DNA of 36,120 bases, from positions 1-36,120 of the forward strand of contig SYOX01000166.1 in assembly GCA_005804885.1 (NCBI GenBank). Reading direction: 5' to 3'. Below the pieces are notes generated by a model. That model was not told the DNA's origin and ran no database searches. It worked only from the letters and a program-made list of their open reading frames with translations. This document shows positions 24,584 to 32,556 of the stretch, piece after piece. The position numbers were made by a program, and so were the translations under genes. How positions within the stretch are numbered: the first letter of the stretch is position 1; every line of letters starts with the position of its first letter. The DNA is from Pseudomonadota bacterium (lineage in GTDB: Bacteria > Myxococcota_A > Bradymonadia > Bradymonadales > GCA-2716585).

Positions 24584-25411
24584 TCAAGCGTTTGCGAGGG
24601 CGGCCTGCCGCTTGCGCAGCACGGCCGCGGTCCAGCCCGTGCACAGCCGCACCATCCAGCGCGGCGCCAGCCGGGTGAAGTTCATCATCGCGGCGGCCAC
24701 CCAGCCTGGGATGACCAGCGCGCGGCCCCGCTCAAAGCCCGCCAGCGACTCCCGCGCGCACTGCTCGGCGCCGATCTCGAGGATCTTCGGGACGGACTGC
24801 CCGGTCGGGTTGCCCGCCACCGATTCGAACTCGGTGGCCACGGGCCCCGGGCAGACCTGCGTGACGACCACCCCGTGTCCCTTGACCTCCAGGCGCAGCG
24901 ACTCGGTGAAGGCCGTCACGTAGTGCTTGGTGCCGGCGTACACGGCCACCCCGGGCAGCCACGAGAAGCCAAAGCCCGAGCTGATGTTGAGCACCCCGCC
25001 TCGACCGCGCTCGATCATGTCCGGCAGCAGCCGATGGGTCAGCAGCGTCAAGGCCTGGCAGTTGACCCGGAGCATCAGGTCGAGCTTGTCGTAGGCGGTC
25101 ATCTCGAAGAGCCCGATGTCTCCGAAGCCCGCGTTGTTTATCAGGATGTCCACCGCGCCGACCTGCTCTTTGATCGCGCCGAGCGCCACCTTGATGGCCT
25201 CCATGTCGCCGAGATCGCAAGGCATCACCACGACCTTGAGGCCAGGGTGGCGCCCGGTCAGCTCTTCGCTCAGCGCGTCGAGGCGATCCTTGCGGCGCGC
25301 GACCAGGATCAGGGTGGCGACCCTCGGGGCCAGCATCCGGGCCATCTCCAGCCCGATGCCCGCCGAGGCGCCGGTCAACAACACCACGCCGCCGTCGATG
25401 GGGGGTCTCAT
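24584..25411 (-). CDS. Short-chain dehydrogenase/reductase
   Basis: Short-chain dehydrogenases oxidise or reduce alcohols and ketones with NAD(P). This 275-residue protein has TGASAGIGLEMARML (nucleotide-binding Gly motif), VARRKDRLDALSEEL, where the Arg-Arg favours NADPH, DLGDMEAI, NNAGFG, and the catalytic Ser-Tyr-Lys as NISSGFGF then YAGTKHYV. PGPVATEF follows. The C-terminal hydrophobic segment (about 225-265, with PGWVAAAMMNFTRLAPRW) could associate with the membrane. ATG 25411 has AAGGAGG about 9 nt upstream. It is convergent with the lipase gene and divergent from the MopE-type lipoprotein gene. It resembles DltE/YqjQ-type members (inference); the substrate is unknown. Confidence 0.95.
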   Translation of the reverse strand: MRPPIDGGVVLLTGASAGIGLEMARMLAPRVATLILVARRKDRLDALSEELTGRHPGLKVVVMPCDLGDMEAIKVALGAIKEQVGAVDILINNAGFGDIGLFEMTAYDKLDLMLRVNCQALTLLTHRLLPDMIERGRGGVLNISSGFGFSWLPGVAVYAGTKHYVTAFTESLRLEVKGHGVVVTQVCPGPVATEFESVAGNPTGQSVPKILEIGAEQCARESLAGFERGRALVIPGWVAAAMMNFTRLAPRWMVRLCTGWTAAVLRKRQAALANA

Positions 25412-25468
25412 GTCTCTCTTCCTCCTTGAGTTGAACGCGCCGGGTGCGTCGCCGCGAGTCTGGACGCG

Positions 25469-25498
25469 TTGACGGATCGGGGGGCGAAGGGGTAGTGT
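25469..25498 (+). promoter_or_regulatory. Candidate promoter for the MopE-type lipoprotein gene
   Basis: TTGACG (25469-25474) and TAGTGT (25493-25498) are 18 nt apart. The -10 box is weak. The ATG lies at 25590, giving a leader of about 85 nt. Layout matches the candidate at 18677. Confidence 0.35.
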
Positions 25499-25589
25499 CT
25501 CGATGGCAGGTTACCGGGGCTGTCGCCCTGAAGCAGGACCTTCTCGTGCGTCGGAGTTCACGCACAGGCCTTGAAGGGAGTCAACACCC

Positions 25590-27005
25590 ATGATCCGGAT
25601 TCGCACAGCTCTCTTGCTCGCGGCCCTCGCCTCTCTGGTGGCCTGTCAGCCCGCCGAGGAGGAACCCACGCCCTTTCTGGGCGGCGGCGGCGACAACCTG
25701 AACAACACGCCAGGGCCAAGGCCAGGCAACAACGAGACGCCGGAGGAGCCGGAGCCCTCGGTGGAGCCGGTCGGCCAGGGCGACCTGAGGGGCTACGTCG
25801 CCACGACCGACGGTCGGGCGATGCTGGGGTTGGAGATCCGGGTGACGAGCGCGGAGGGTTACGACGAGTCGACGGTCACGGTCGATGGCGGGCACTTCGA
25901 ACTGCTGGACGTGCCCTTCGGCGAGATCCTGATTGAGATCGTGCCGGAGGACTTCGCGCCGGTGCGGCGGTTGCTCAAGCACAACGAGGACAGCAGCGCG
26001 ACCTTCTTCGAGTTCCTCCTGCGGCGAGTGACGACGGGCTTCTTCGACTCCGAGGTGGGCGGGACGGTGACGGGCGACGGGGGAGCCTCGGTCACGGTGC
26101 CGGCCGGCGGCTACGTCCACCGGGATACCGGCGAGGCGCTCACCGGCGCGCTCGTGGTGCGGCTGGCCTACTTCGATCCGACGGAAGAGGAGCACATCCG
26201 CGCCGCGCCGCCGCTCTACCGCCTGTTGCCCGAGGTCGACGCCAGCCGCCTCGTCAGCCTTGGCATGGTCGACGTCGAGCTCTTCATCGGCGACCAGCCC
26301 GCCCAGCTCGGCGAGGACCGCACCGCGACGATCAACCTGGACCTGACCAAGGTCGACGGGCTGCTCGGCGGCGCCAACGCCGTGCCGGCGTGGTACTACG
26401 ACACCGAGCGCGGCGCCTGGATCCAGGAGGGCCAGGGCGTCGTCACGCGCGACAAGCGCTGGATCGCCGAGGTCGCCCACTTCACGGCCTGGAACGCCGA
26501 CTACACCAACAACGACAGCTGCGACGACGAGGAGGTGCTCAACATGCGCCAGTGCGGCTCGAACGTCGGCGCTTGCCGGCCGGGCCTCTACCGCTGCCTC
26601 ACCAGCGGCAACCGCTTGACCCTCTTTGACGGCCAGGGCGGCGAGGCCTCGCTCTGCGACGGCTCCGTCGGTCCCGGCGCCGAGACCTGCAATGGCGTCG
26701 ACGATGACTGCGACGGCTCCCGCGACGACTCCTTCCCCGGCAAGAACGACCCCTGCTACACCGGCCCGGAGGAGACCCGCGGCGTCGGCGCCTGCCGCGA
26801 CGGCCAGACCGGCTGCCTCGGCGCCGGCCCGGCCCTGAGCGGCATGCTGACCTGCGAGGCCCAGACCCTCCCCGGCACCGAGGCCTGCGACGGCGTCGAC
26901 TCCGACTGCGACGGCGTCCAGGACGAGGTCGACGCCAACGCCTGCGGCCCCAACGCCGACTGCTTCAACACCGACGGCGTCTACGGGTGCGTCGTCCGAG
27001 AGTGA
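25590..27005 (+). CDS. Lipoprotein with carboxypeptidase-regulatory-like and MopE metal-binding repeats
   Basis: The 471-residue product begins with a lipoprotein signal peptide (AALASLVAC, Cys near 19) and a Glu/Asn/Pro linker. A carboxypeptidase-regulatory-like beta domain follows (about 65-150: DLRGYVATTDGRAML), then a region like FAM171/CILP ectodomains (GASVTVPAGGYVHRDTGEAL through AVPAWYYDTERGAW to VAHFTAWNAD). The C-terminal 120 residues hold Cys-Asp repeats of the MopE type, GAETCNGVDDDCDG and GTEACDGVDSDCDG, which in MopE bind copper, and a short EGF-like end (ACGPNADCFNTDGVYGC). Such repeats are common in Myxococcota surface proteins. ATG 25590 is the start. It likely sits on the outer membrane. 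Metal binding is inferred from family. Confidence 0.93.
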   Translation: MIRIRTALLLAALASLVACQPAEEEPTPFLGGGGDNLNNTPGPRPGNNETPEEPEPSVEPVGQGDLRGYVATTDGRAMLGLEIRVTSAEGYDESTVTVDGGHFELLDVPFGEILIEIVPEDFAPVRRLLKHNEDSSATFFEFLLRRVTTGFFDSEVGGTVTGDGGASVTVPAGGYVHRDTGEALTGALVVRLAYFDPTEEEHIRAAPPLYRLLPEVDASRLVSLGMVDVELFIGDQPAQLGEDRTATINLDLTKVDGLLGGANAVPAWYYDTERGAWIQEGQGVVTRDKRWIAEVAHFTAWNADYTNNDSCDDEEVLNMRQCGSNVGACRPGLYRCLTSGNRLTLFDGQGGEASLCDGSVGPGAETCNGVDDDCDGSRDDSFPGKNDPCYTGPEETRGVGACRDGQTGCLGAGPALSGMLTCEAQTLPGTEACDGVDSDCDGVQDEVDANACGPNADCFNTDGVYGCVVRE

Positions 27006-27024
27006 CAACGAGGCGCCCCCCGCC

Positions 27025-28662
27025 ATGACCTCCTCGCCTCCACGCCCGCGCGCCGCCCCGGACGCCGCCGACATGCCCACGCCTTCAAGCGCGCGCGCCT
27101 CGCGCCCGATCTCGACATCCAGGCCGACCCCCTCTCACAACGCGGGCGCCCTCAGGCTCGCCCTCGGCGGGCTCGCGGCGGCCTGCCTCGCGCCGCTCTG
27201 GCCGGCCGTCGCCCTCGGTCAGGACGCGGGCCTCGACATGGACGTTGGCGACATGGACGCCGACGGCATGGACGTCGGCGAGATGGACGCCGCCGAGGCC
27301 GACGTGCCAGACACCCCTCCCTCGGGTGGCCTGACCGGGCGCTACTTCAACAACCCGGACTTCACGGTCTTCGTCGCCGAGCGGGTCGACCCCGAGCTCA
27401 TGTTCGAATTCACCGGCCAGGGGCTCATCCCCGGCCAGGACGCCGACAACCTCTCCGTGCGCTGGACCGGGCAGATCGTCCCGCGCTACACCGAGACCTA
27501 CACCCTCCACACCATCTCCGACGACGGCGTGCGCCTCTGGATCGACGGCCGGCTCGTGATCGACAACTTCACCAACCACGGCGCCACCGAGAACGTCGGC
27601 GTGATCGCGCTTCGCTCCGGCCAGCGCCACGACCTGCGCCTGGACTACTTCCAGGGCGGCGGCCCCGGCACCATCCAGCTCCTGTGGTCCAGCCCCTCCC
27701 AGGTCCGCGAGCACATCCCCGCCGATCGCCTGGAGCCCGACAGCCCCGTCAACGCCCAGCGACCCCTCGTCTTCCTCGTCGTCACCGATCCCGAGGCCTT
27801 CGAGGGCACCCCGGACACCGCCCGCGTCCTCCTGTACCGCTGGGGCTCCCTCGTCGAACCCCTGACCGTCAACCTCACCCTCGGCGGCGACGTCGAGAAC
27901 GGCGTCGACTGCGACCCCATCCCGCTGGTCGTCGAGCTGCCTGCCGATCGCGCCGCCATCGCCATCGAACTCGTCCCCATCAACGACGACCGCCGCGAGG
28001 GCGACGAGACCCTGGAGATCGCCGTCGCCGAGGGCCAGGGCTACACCATCGCCCCCGACGCCTCGGCCACCCTCACCCTGCACGACGACGAGATCCCGCC
28101 GCCGACGCCGACCTTCACCATCACCGGGACCGTCGCCCGCACCTCGACCGACGGCGCACCCATCGTCGTCATCGGCGCCACCGACGCCGAGCTCACCGAC
28201 GAGGTCCGCCGCCGCGTCCTGGTCGAGCCCGGCCTCTTTGCGCTCTCCAGCCTGCCCGCCGGCGACTACTTCGTCATGGCCTGGGCCGACCTCGACGGCG
28301 ACGGCGACCTCGATCCCGACGAGCCCGTCGCCCGGCCTGAGGGAGACGCCGCCGCTCTGACCCTCCCCCCCGACGCCCTCAACGTCGACCTCATCTTCGC
28401 CTCCCCCGGAGCGCCACGCCCCAGGGACGAGGGCTGCGCCTGCCACCTGATCCCCCACGCCCCGACGCCTTCCCCCGCAGCCTGGCTCCTCGTCGGCGCC
28501 GCGCTCCTCGTCGGCGCCAGCCGCCGCCGACAGCGCCCCACGCTCCTCGCACCGCCCCCCAAGGGGGGACGGGCTCGTCGGGTGGGGCTAGAATTTCAGG
28601 GTGGGCTGCGCCCTGTCGGTCGCAGGCCCGCGCGCGGCCCAGGTCGACACCAGGGGGCGTGA
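27025..28662 (+). CDS. PA14-domain exported protein with MYXO-CTERM-like tail
   Basis: PA14 domains are beta-barrels that bind carbohydrates. The 545-residue product has an N-terminal hydrophobic signal region (about 40-65, LGGLAAACLAPLWPAVALG), an Asp/Met-rich linker, and a PA14 domain at about 100-240 (GLTGRYFNNPDF, RWTGQIVPRYTETYTLHTIS, DDGVRLWIDGRLVIDN). A Calx-beta-like unit follows (VPINDDRREGDETLEIAV), then a carboxypeptidase-regulatory-like segment. Near residue 470 is EGCACHL, then a hydrophobic helix (AAWLLVGAALLVGA) and SRRRQR, the MYXO-CTERM sorting pattern. About 42 residues continue after the basic cluster, unusual for this signal; they are encoded by the left arm of an inverted-repeat element, suggesting the stop codon was displaced by insertion. 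Start ATG 27025 is approximate. Confidence 0.88.
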   Translation: MTSSPPRPRAAPDAADMPTPSSARASRPISTSRPTPSHNAGALRLALGGLAAACLAPLWPAVALGQDAGLDMDVGDMDADGMDVGEMDAAEADVPDTPPSGGLTGRYFNNPDFTVFVAERVDPELMFEFTGQGLIPGQDADNLSVRWTGQIVPRYTETYTLHTISDDGVRLWIDGRLVIDNFTNHGATENVGVIALRSGQRHDLRLDYFQGGGPGTIQLLWSSPSQVREHIPADRLEPDSPVNAQRPLVFLVVTDPEAFEGTPDTARVLLYRWGSLVEPLTVNLTLGGDVENGVDCDPIPLVVELPADRAAIAIELVPINDDRREGDETLEIAVAEGQGYTIAPDASATLTLHDDEIPPPTPTFTITGTVARTSTDGAPIVVIGATDAELTDEVRRRVLVEPGLFALSSLPAGDYFVMAWADLDGDGDLDPDEPVARPEGDAAALTLPPDALNVDLIFASPGAPRPRDEGCACHLIPHAPTPSPAAWLLVGAALLVGASRRRQRPTLLAPPPKGGRARRVGLEFQGGLRPVGRRPARGPGRHQGA

Positions 28663-28821
28663 AAACCCCAATCTGCAGGCCCACTTCGGTGTGGTGATCC
28701 GCCCCTGGGATCCTCCTTTACCCGCCCGATGGGCTGCGCCCAGCGGGCGCAGCCCACCCGCGCTTCTAGCCCCACCCGACGAGCCCGTCCCCGCAGGGGG
28801 CGGTGCGAGGAGCGTGGGGCG
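28534..28821. repeat. 288-bp inverted-repeat element overlapping the end of the PA14 gene
   Basis: Arms of about 80 bp pair across a 131-bp centre. Perfect blocks are 28534-28559 with 28796-28821 (26 bp), 28565-28593 with 28764-28792 (29 bp), and 28599-28613 with 28745-28759 (15 bp). Inside the right arm GGGCTGCGCCC / GGGCGCAGCCC (28731-28741 / 28745-28755) makes an 11-bp hairpin. The left arm is read through by the PA14 gene. The structure is MITE-like; no target-site duplication was identified and no transposase is encoded. Confidence 0.85.
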
Positions 28822-28986
28822 GTGCGAGGAGCGTGGGGCGATCGTCGCGCGTGGGGAGTTTGTGGGTCGTGGGGCGATCGTTGTGCGTGGGGCGTCCCGT
28901 TCGTGACTTCACCAATCGAACTTGCGCGCTCTCGCGCGTCGGGCGCTTGATCTGGAAGTCTGCGCGGGTTCTGGTATCATCGCCCG
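28663..28986. other. Intergenic stretch with 19-bp tandem repeat
   Basis: This 324-bp gap between the PA14 gene and the Cys-rich lipoprotein gene holds the right arm of the inverted-repeat element. GGTGCGAGGAGCGTGGGGC is then repeated exactly twice (28802-28820, 28821-28839). Degenerate GTGGGG-containing copies follow to about 28896, including CGTGGGGCGATCGT twice. No gene is supported here. Confidence 0.8.
28952..28980 (+). promoter_or_regulatory. Candidate promoter, possibly leaderless transcript
   Basis: TATCAT (28975-28980) matches 5/6 of a -10 box and lies 6 nt before ATG 28987. A weak -35-like CTGGAA (28952-28957) is 17 nt upstream. If used, transcription would begin at about the start codon, giving a leaderless mRNA; no Shine-Dalgarno sequence is seen. 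Confidence 0.35.
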
Positions 28987-29730
28987 ATGGACACTCGACG
29001 CTCCCTCATCCCGACGCTCCTGATCCTGGCGACTCTCTGGGCGCTGGCCGGTTGCAATGACGACGCCCCCGAGTACAGCGCCGCCGAAGACGAGGCCTCC
29101 TGCCTTGAGGGCTGCGCGCCCTGCGCGGCGCCGGACCTGTGCGGCTCCGACGGCGCGCTCCATTGCGACGCCTGCGCGCTGGGCTGCCTGGGGCTGGAGG
29201 CCCGCGGCGCCTCGGAGTGCGCCGGGGGCGAGCCGGAGCCGTTACCCGAGCCGACCCCCGACCCCGCTCCGGAACCTGAGCCAGAACCCGAAGGATCTCA
29301 AGGGCTTGGGCGACAATGTTCCGAGGCGCAGCGGTGCGCGAGGGGGATGGAGTGCCTGCCGGTGAGCCTGAGCGACGATGGCCAGTGCGTCGAGCAGGGC
29401 TCGGCCTGTACGGCGCTATGCGACGAGGACGCCGACTGCGCCGCGCTGAGCGACAACGTGCGCTGCTTCACGGACTGCGCGGGGGTGCCTCATTGCGTGC
29501 AGGTCGCGGTCGACGACCTGCCCGTCGGGGGCGTGTGCGAGCTCAGCGCGCAGTGCGCCGAGGGCCTGGAGTGCCTGCCGATCTTCGCCGAACAGGGGGG
29601 GCAGTGCTCCCAGATCGCGAGCATCTGCAGCGTGATCTGCGGCGAGGACGCCGACTGCGCCGCGCTGGGAGAGGGCTTGCGGTGTCTGGGGCAGTGTGAG
29701 GGTGAGCGGCTGTGCGGGGCGGTGCGCTGA
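28987..29730 (+). CDS. Cys-rich lipoprotein with Kazal-like domain and duplicated unit
   Basis: The 247-residue product has a lipoprotein signal peptide (LWALAGC, Cys near 23). A Kazal-like segment (CAAPDLCGSDGALHCDAC to GASEC, about 45-80) resembles serine-protease inhibitor domains. An EP-rich linker (about 82-103) leads to two copies of a Cys-rich unit of about 65 residues. Matching pieces are CARGMECLPV and CAEGLECLPI, CDEDADCAAL and CGEDADCAAL, and a closing C-x-x-x-C pattern, so the unit arose by internal duplication. Over 25 Cys suggest disulphides. The ATG at 28987 has no clear ribosome binding site but a -10-like box just upstream. The function is unknown; inhibitor activity is a guess from the Kazal-like pattern. 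Confidence 0.85.
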   Translation: MDTRRSLIPTLLILATLWALAGCNDDAPEYSAAEDEASCLEGCAPCAAPDLCGSDGALHCDACALGCLGLEARGASECAGGEPEPLPEPTPDPAPEPEPEPEGSQGLGRQCSEAQRCARGMECLPVSLSDDGQCVEQGSACTALCDEDADCAALSDNVRCFTDCAGVPHCVQVAVDDLPVGGVCELSAQCAEGLECLPIFAEQGGQCSQIASICSVICGEDADCAALGEGLRCLGQCEGERLCGAVR

Positions 29731-29751
29731 GGGCGCGGCCAAGGGGGAGCG

Positions 29752-30147
29752 ATGGAGGAGATCGAGGCTGTTGTCGTCCACGGGGTGGAGGTGCTCAAGC
29801 TCATCGTCGAGCTGATCGGGGTCGTCGTGATCGCGATCGGGGTCGTCATGGCGGCCTTCGAATCGGTCAAGTCGCTGGTCCTGCGTCGGGACGCGGGCTT
29901 CAACCAGGCCCGGCTGACCCTGGCGCGCTACCTGGCGCTGGCCCTGGAGTTCCAGCTCGGCGCCGACATCCTGGGGACGGCGATCGCGCCGAGTTGGGAC
30001 GAGATCGGCAAGCTGGGCGCGATCGCCGTCATCCGGACGGGCCTGAACTTCTTCTTGATGCGAGAGATGAAGGAGCACGAGAGCGGCCATCACGAGGGCC
30101 GTCCTCACGGGGTCGGGGCCGAGTCGGCGGAGGTCGAGCGGCCTTGA
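29752..30147 (+). CDS. DUF1622 family membrane protein
   Basis: DUF1622 proteins are small bacterial membrane proteins of unknown role. The 131-residue product has a hydrophobic helix (about 14-36, VLKLIVELIGVVVIAIGVVMAAF) and the family pattern ARLTLARYLALALEFQLGADILGTAI with KLGAIAVIRTGLNFFLMREM, including the conserved LE-x-x-x-x-AD and IRT residues. The C-terminal tail is His/Glu-rich (HESGHHEGRPHG). ATG 29752 is preceded by AAGGGGGAG. It starts 21 bp after the Cys-rich lipoprotein stop and may be in one operon with it. No function can be assigned. Confidence 0.9.
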   Translation: MEEIEAVVVHGVEVLKLIVELIGVVVIAIGVVMAAFESVKSLVLRRDAGFNQARLTLARYLALALEFQLGADILGTAIAPSWDEIGKLGAIAVIRTGLNFFLMREMKEHESGHHEGRPHGVGAESAEVERP

Positions 30148-30230
30148 CAAGAGGAGCCCTCTGTCGCAGGGTGAGGGCGGCGATCCTCTTCCCGCGCGGC
30201 GGCGCGCTCACCCTCGTCGAGAGGCACCCC

Positions 30231-32540
30231 ATGAAGACCCCGGACGGCAGGCGACGGCTCGCTGGTGTGGCGCTCCTGGCCTGGATCGGCGCCGCCTCGT
30301 GCGCGCCTGAGGCTCCCCCCGAGGCCCCCGCGCCTGAGCAGGCCGAGGGCTGCATCTCCGACACCCAGTTCTTCCTCAAGCATGTCTGGATCCCGGTGCT
30401 GGAGCGCGGCTGCTACAACTGCCACAACCCGCAGGGTCAGGCGCGCGACACCAACATGGTCTACGGGTCGCCCGGCCAGGTGGGCTTTCTGGAGGAGAAC
30501 CTCAACATCTTCGCGGAGATGGCGACCTACGAGCGCAGCGGCGAGCGGCTCCTGCTGGCCAAGCCGCAGGGCAAGTTCGAGCACGGCGGCGGGGAGATCT
30601 TCGCGGCGGGCAGCCCGGAGCTTGGGGCCATCGAGGCGATGCTGGCGAGGCTGGACGATCCGGCCTCGTGCGGGCCGCAGCGGGACGCAGACGCGGACTT
30701 CTTCGAGGGGGTCACGCTGCTGTCGCCGGAGGCCTCGCTGCGCAAGATCAGCCTCAACCTCGTCGGGCGGCTGCCGACGGCCGAGGAGCAGGCGCTGGTG
30801 CAGGATGAGGGCGAGGTGGCGCTGGAGCCTATCCTGGACCGGATGATGCGCGAGGAGGCCTTCTTGAGCCGGATGGAGGCCATCTGGGGGGATCTGCTCC
30901 TGACCGATCGCTACCTGGGGGGCAACAGCGCCGTCGATCTGCTCAACCTGGACTACTACCCGGAGGCGCGCTGGCACCTCGAGGAGGGTGCCGGGGAGGG
31001 CGAGGATCCGGAGTTCTTCCAAGCGGCGCGGCAGTTTACGAACAACTCTCTGGCGCGCGAGCCGCTGGCGCTGATCAGCTTCGTGGTGCGCAATGAGCGG
31101 CCCTTCACCGAGATCCTCACGGCGGATTATGTGGCCGTCAACCCCTTTACGGCGCGGCTGTATGGGATCGAGGGGGTGGACTTTGACGACCCGACGGATC
31201 CTGGCGAGTGGCGCGAGGGGCGGGTCGCGGGGCTGCCGCACGCGGGGGTGTTGACCTCCCCGATGTTCTTGAACCGCTTCCCGACGACGGACACGAACCG
31301 CAACCGGCACCGAGCGCGGATCGTGTACGACTACTTCATCGCCACGGACGTGCTCAAGCTGGCCGAGCGGCCCATCGATCCGACGAGCGCGGCCCACAAC
31401 CCGACCTTGAACGACCCGCAGTGCGCGGCGTGCCACGCGGTGGTCGATCCGGTCGCCGGCGCCTTCCAGAACTGGGACGCGCGGGGCAACTACGCGCCGC
31501 CGGCCGAGGGCTGGTACGCGGACATGAGGCCGCCGGGCTACGGCAAGCAGAGCGTGCCCGAGGGGGATGAGACCGAGAGCCTGACGTGGCTGGCCGAGCG
31601 GATCACCGAGGATCGGCGCTTTGACGTCTCGGTCGTCCACGTGATGTTCGAGGCGATCACGGGGCAGGCGCCGATGGGGCTGCCGCGCACCGAGGACAGC
31701 GAGAACTACGACGTGGAGCTGGAGGCCTATGAGGCCCAGCGGCGCTTCCTGGACACCCTGGGTCGGACGCTTCGGGCCAACAAGCACGACATCAAGATCG
31801 TGGTCAAGGCCATCGCGCGCAGCCCGTGGTTCCTGGCGGCGGGCTTCGACGGGGATCTGACCGACGCGCGCCGGATCCAGCTGGCGCAGCTCGGCACCGG
31901 GCGGCTGCTGACCCCCGAGATGCTCAACAGCAAGCTCCGGGCGGTGCTCGGCGAGCCCTGGCGGCCCCGCGCCGACCGGGCCGACTACCTCCTGGACCGC
32001 GACCAGTACCGCCTGCTCTACGGCGGCATCGACTTCAACGACGTCACCGAGCGCATCACCGACCCGAACGGGATCATGGCCAGCGTGCAGCTCCGCATGG
32101 CCAACGAGCTGGCCTGCCAGGTCACCGCGCGCGACTTCACCCGCGAGGTCGCCGAGCGCCGCTTCTTCAAGGGCATCGAGCTGACCTACATCCCCGAGGA
32201 CGAGCACGGCTTCGCCATCGGCCAGGCCGTCACGGCGATCAAGAAGGCCATCGTCGAGCTGCACTGGAGTCTCCTCGGCGAGCGGGTCGCGCTCGGCAGC
32301 CCCGAGGTCGAGGCCACCTACGCGCTCTTCTTCGACACCTGGAAGGAGGGCATGGCGGCCATCAAGGCCGGCGAGCTGGGCAACGCGCTCGACAACGCCT
32401 GCAGAGCCCGCGTCGACCTCGTCACGGGCCGCGACCTGCCCCCCGAGCGCCGGATCGAGAACGACCCGCGCTACACCGTCCGGGCCTGGATGGCCGTGAT
32501 GACCTACCTGCTGAGCGACTACCGCTTCCTCTACGAGTGA
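30231..32540 (+). CDS. DUF1592/DUF1588/DUF1585-type cytochrome c-like lipoprotein
   Basis: Proteins of this architecture are found in planctomycetes and myxobacteria next to DUF1501 genes; they are exported and may carry haem c, and their reaction is not established. The 769-residue product starts at ATG 30231 (GAGAGG about 7 nt upstream) with a lipoprotein signal (WIGAASC, Cys near 23). A first CxxCH haem motif is ERGCYNCHN near residue 61 and a second is QCAACHAVVDPV near 398. The central region carries family patterns: LRKISLNLVGRLPT, FVVRNERPFTEILTADYVAV, LTSPMFLNRFPTT and WDARGNYAPP. VVKAIARSPWFLAAGF and MLNSKLRAVLG lie near the end. It is followed after 16 bp by the DUF1501 gene. Probably a periplasmic redox or surface complex (inference). 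Confidence 0.93.
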   Translation: MKTPDGRRRLAGVALLAWIGAASCAPEAPPEAPAPEQAEGCISDTQFFLKHVWIPVLERGCYNCHNPQGQARDTNMVYGSPGQVGFLEENLNIFAEMATYERSGERLLLAKPQGKFEHGGGEIFAAGSPELGAIEAMLARLDDPASCGPQRDADADFFEGVTLLSPEASLRKISLNLVGRLPTAEEQALVQDEGEVALEPILDRMMREEAFLSRMEAIWGDLLLTDRYLGGNSAVDLLNLDYYPEARWHLEEGAGEGEDPEFFQAARQFTNNSLAREPLALISFVVRNERPFTEILTADYVAVNPFTARLYGIEGVDFDDPTDPGEWREGRVAGLPHAGVLTSPMFLNRFPTTDTNRNRHRARIVYDYFIATDVLKLAERPIDPTSAAHNPTLNDPQCAACHAVVDPVAGAFQNWDARGNYAPPAEGWYADMRPPGYGKQSVPEGDETESLTWLAERITEDRRFDVSVVHVMFEAITGQAPMGLPRTEDSENYDVELEAYEAQRRFLDTLGRTLRANKHDIKIVVKAIARSPWFLAAGFDGDLTDARRIQLAQLGTGRLLTPEMLNSKLRAVLGEPWRPRADRADYLLDRDQYRLLYGGIDFNDVTERITDPNGIMASVQLRMANELACQVTARDFTREVAERRFFKGIELTYIPEDEHGFAIGQAVTAIKKAIVELHWSLLGERVALGSPEVEATYALFFDTWKEGMAAIKAGELGNALDNACRARVDLVTGRDLPPERRIENDPRYTVRAWMAVMTYLLSDYRFLYE

Positions 32541-32556
32541 GCCGGAGGGACCCTTC

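Noticed and set aside
30144..30172. TTGACA upstream of the DUF1592-type gene
   Set aside because: No -10-like hexamer at 16-18 nt; probably chance.
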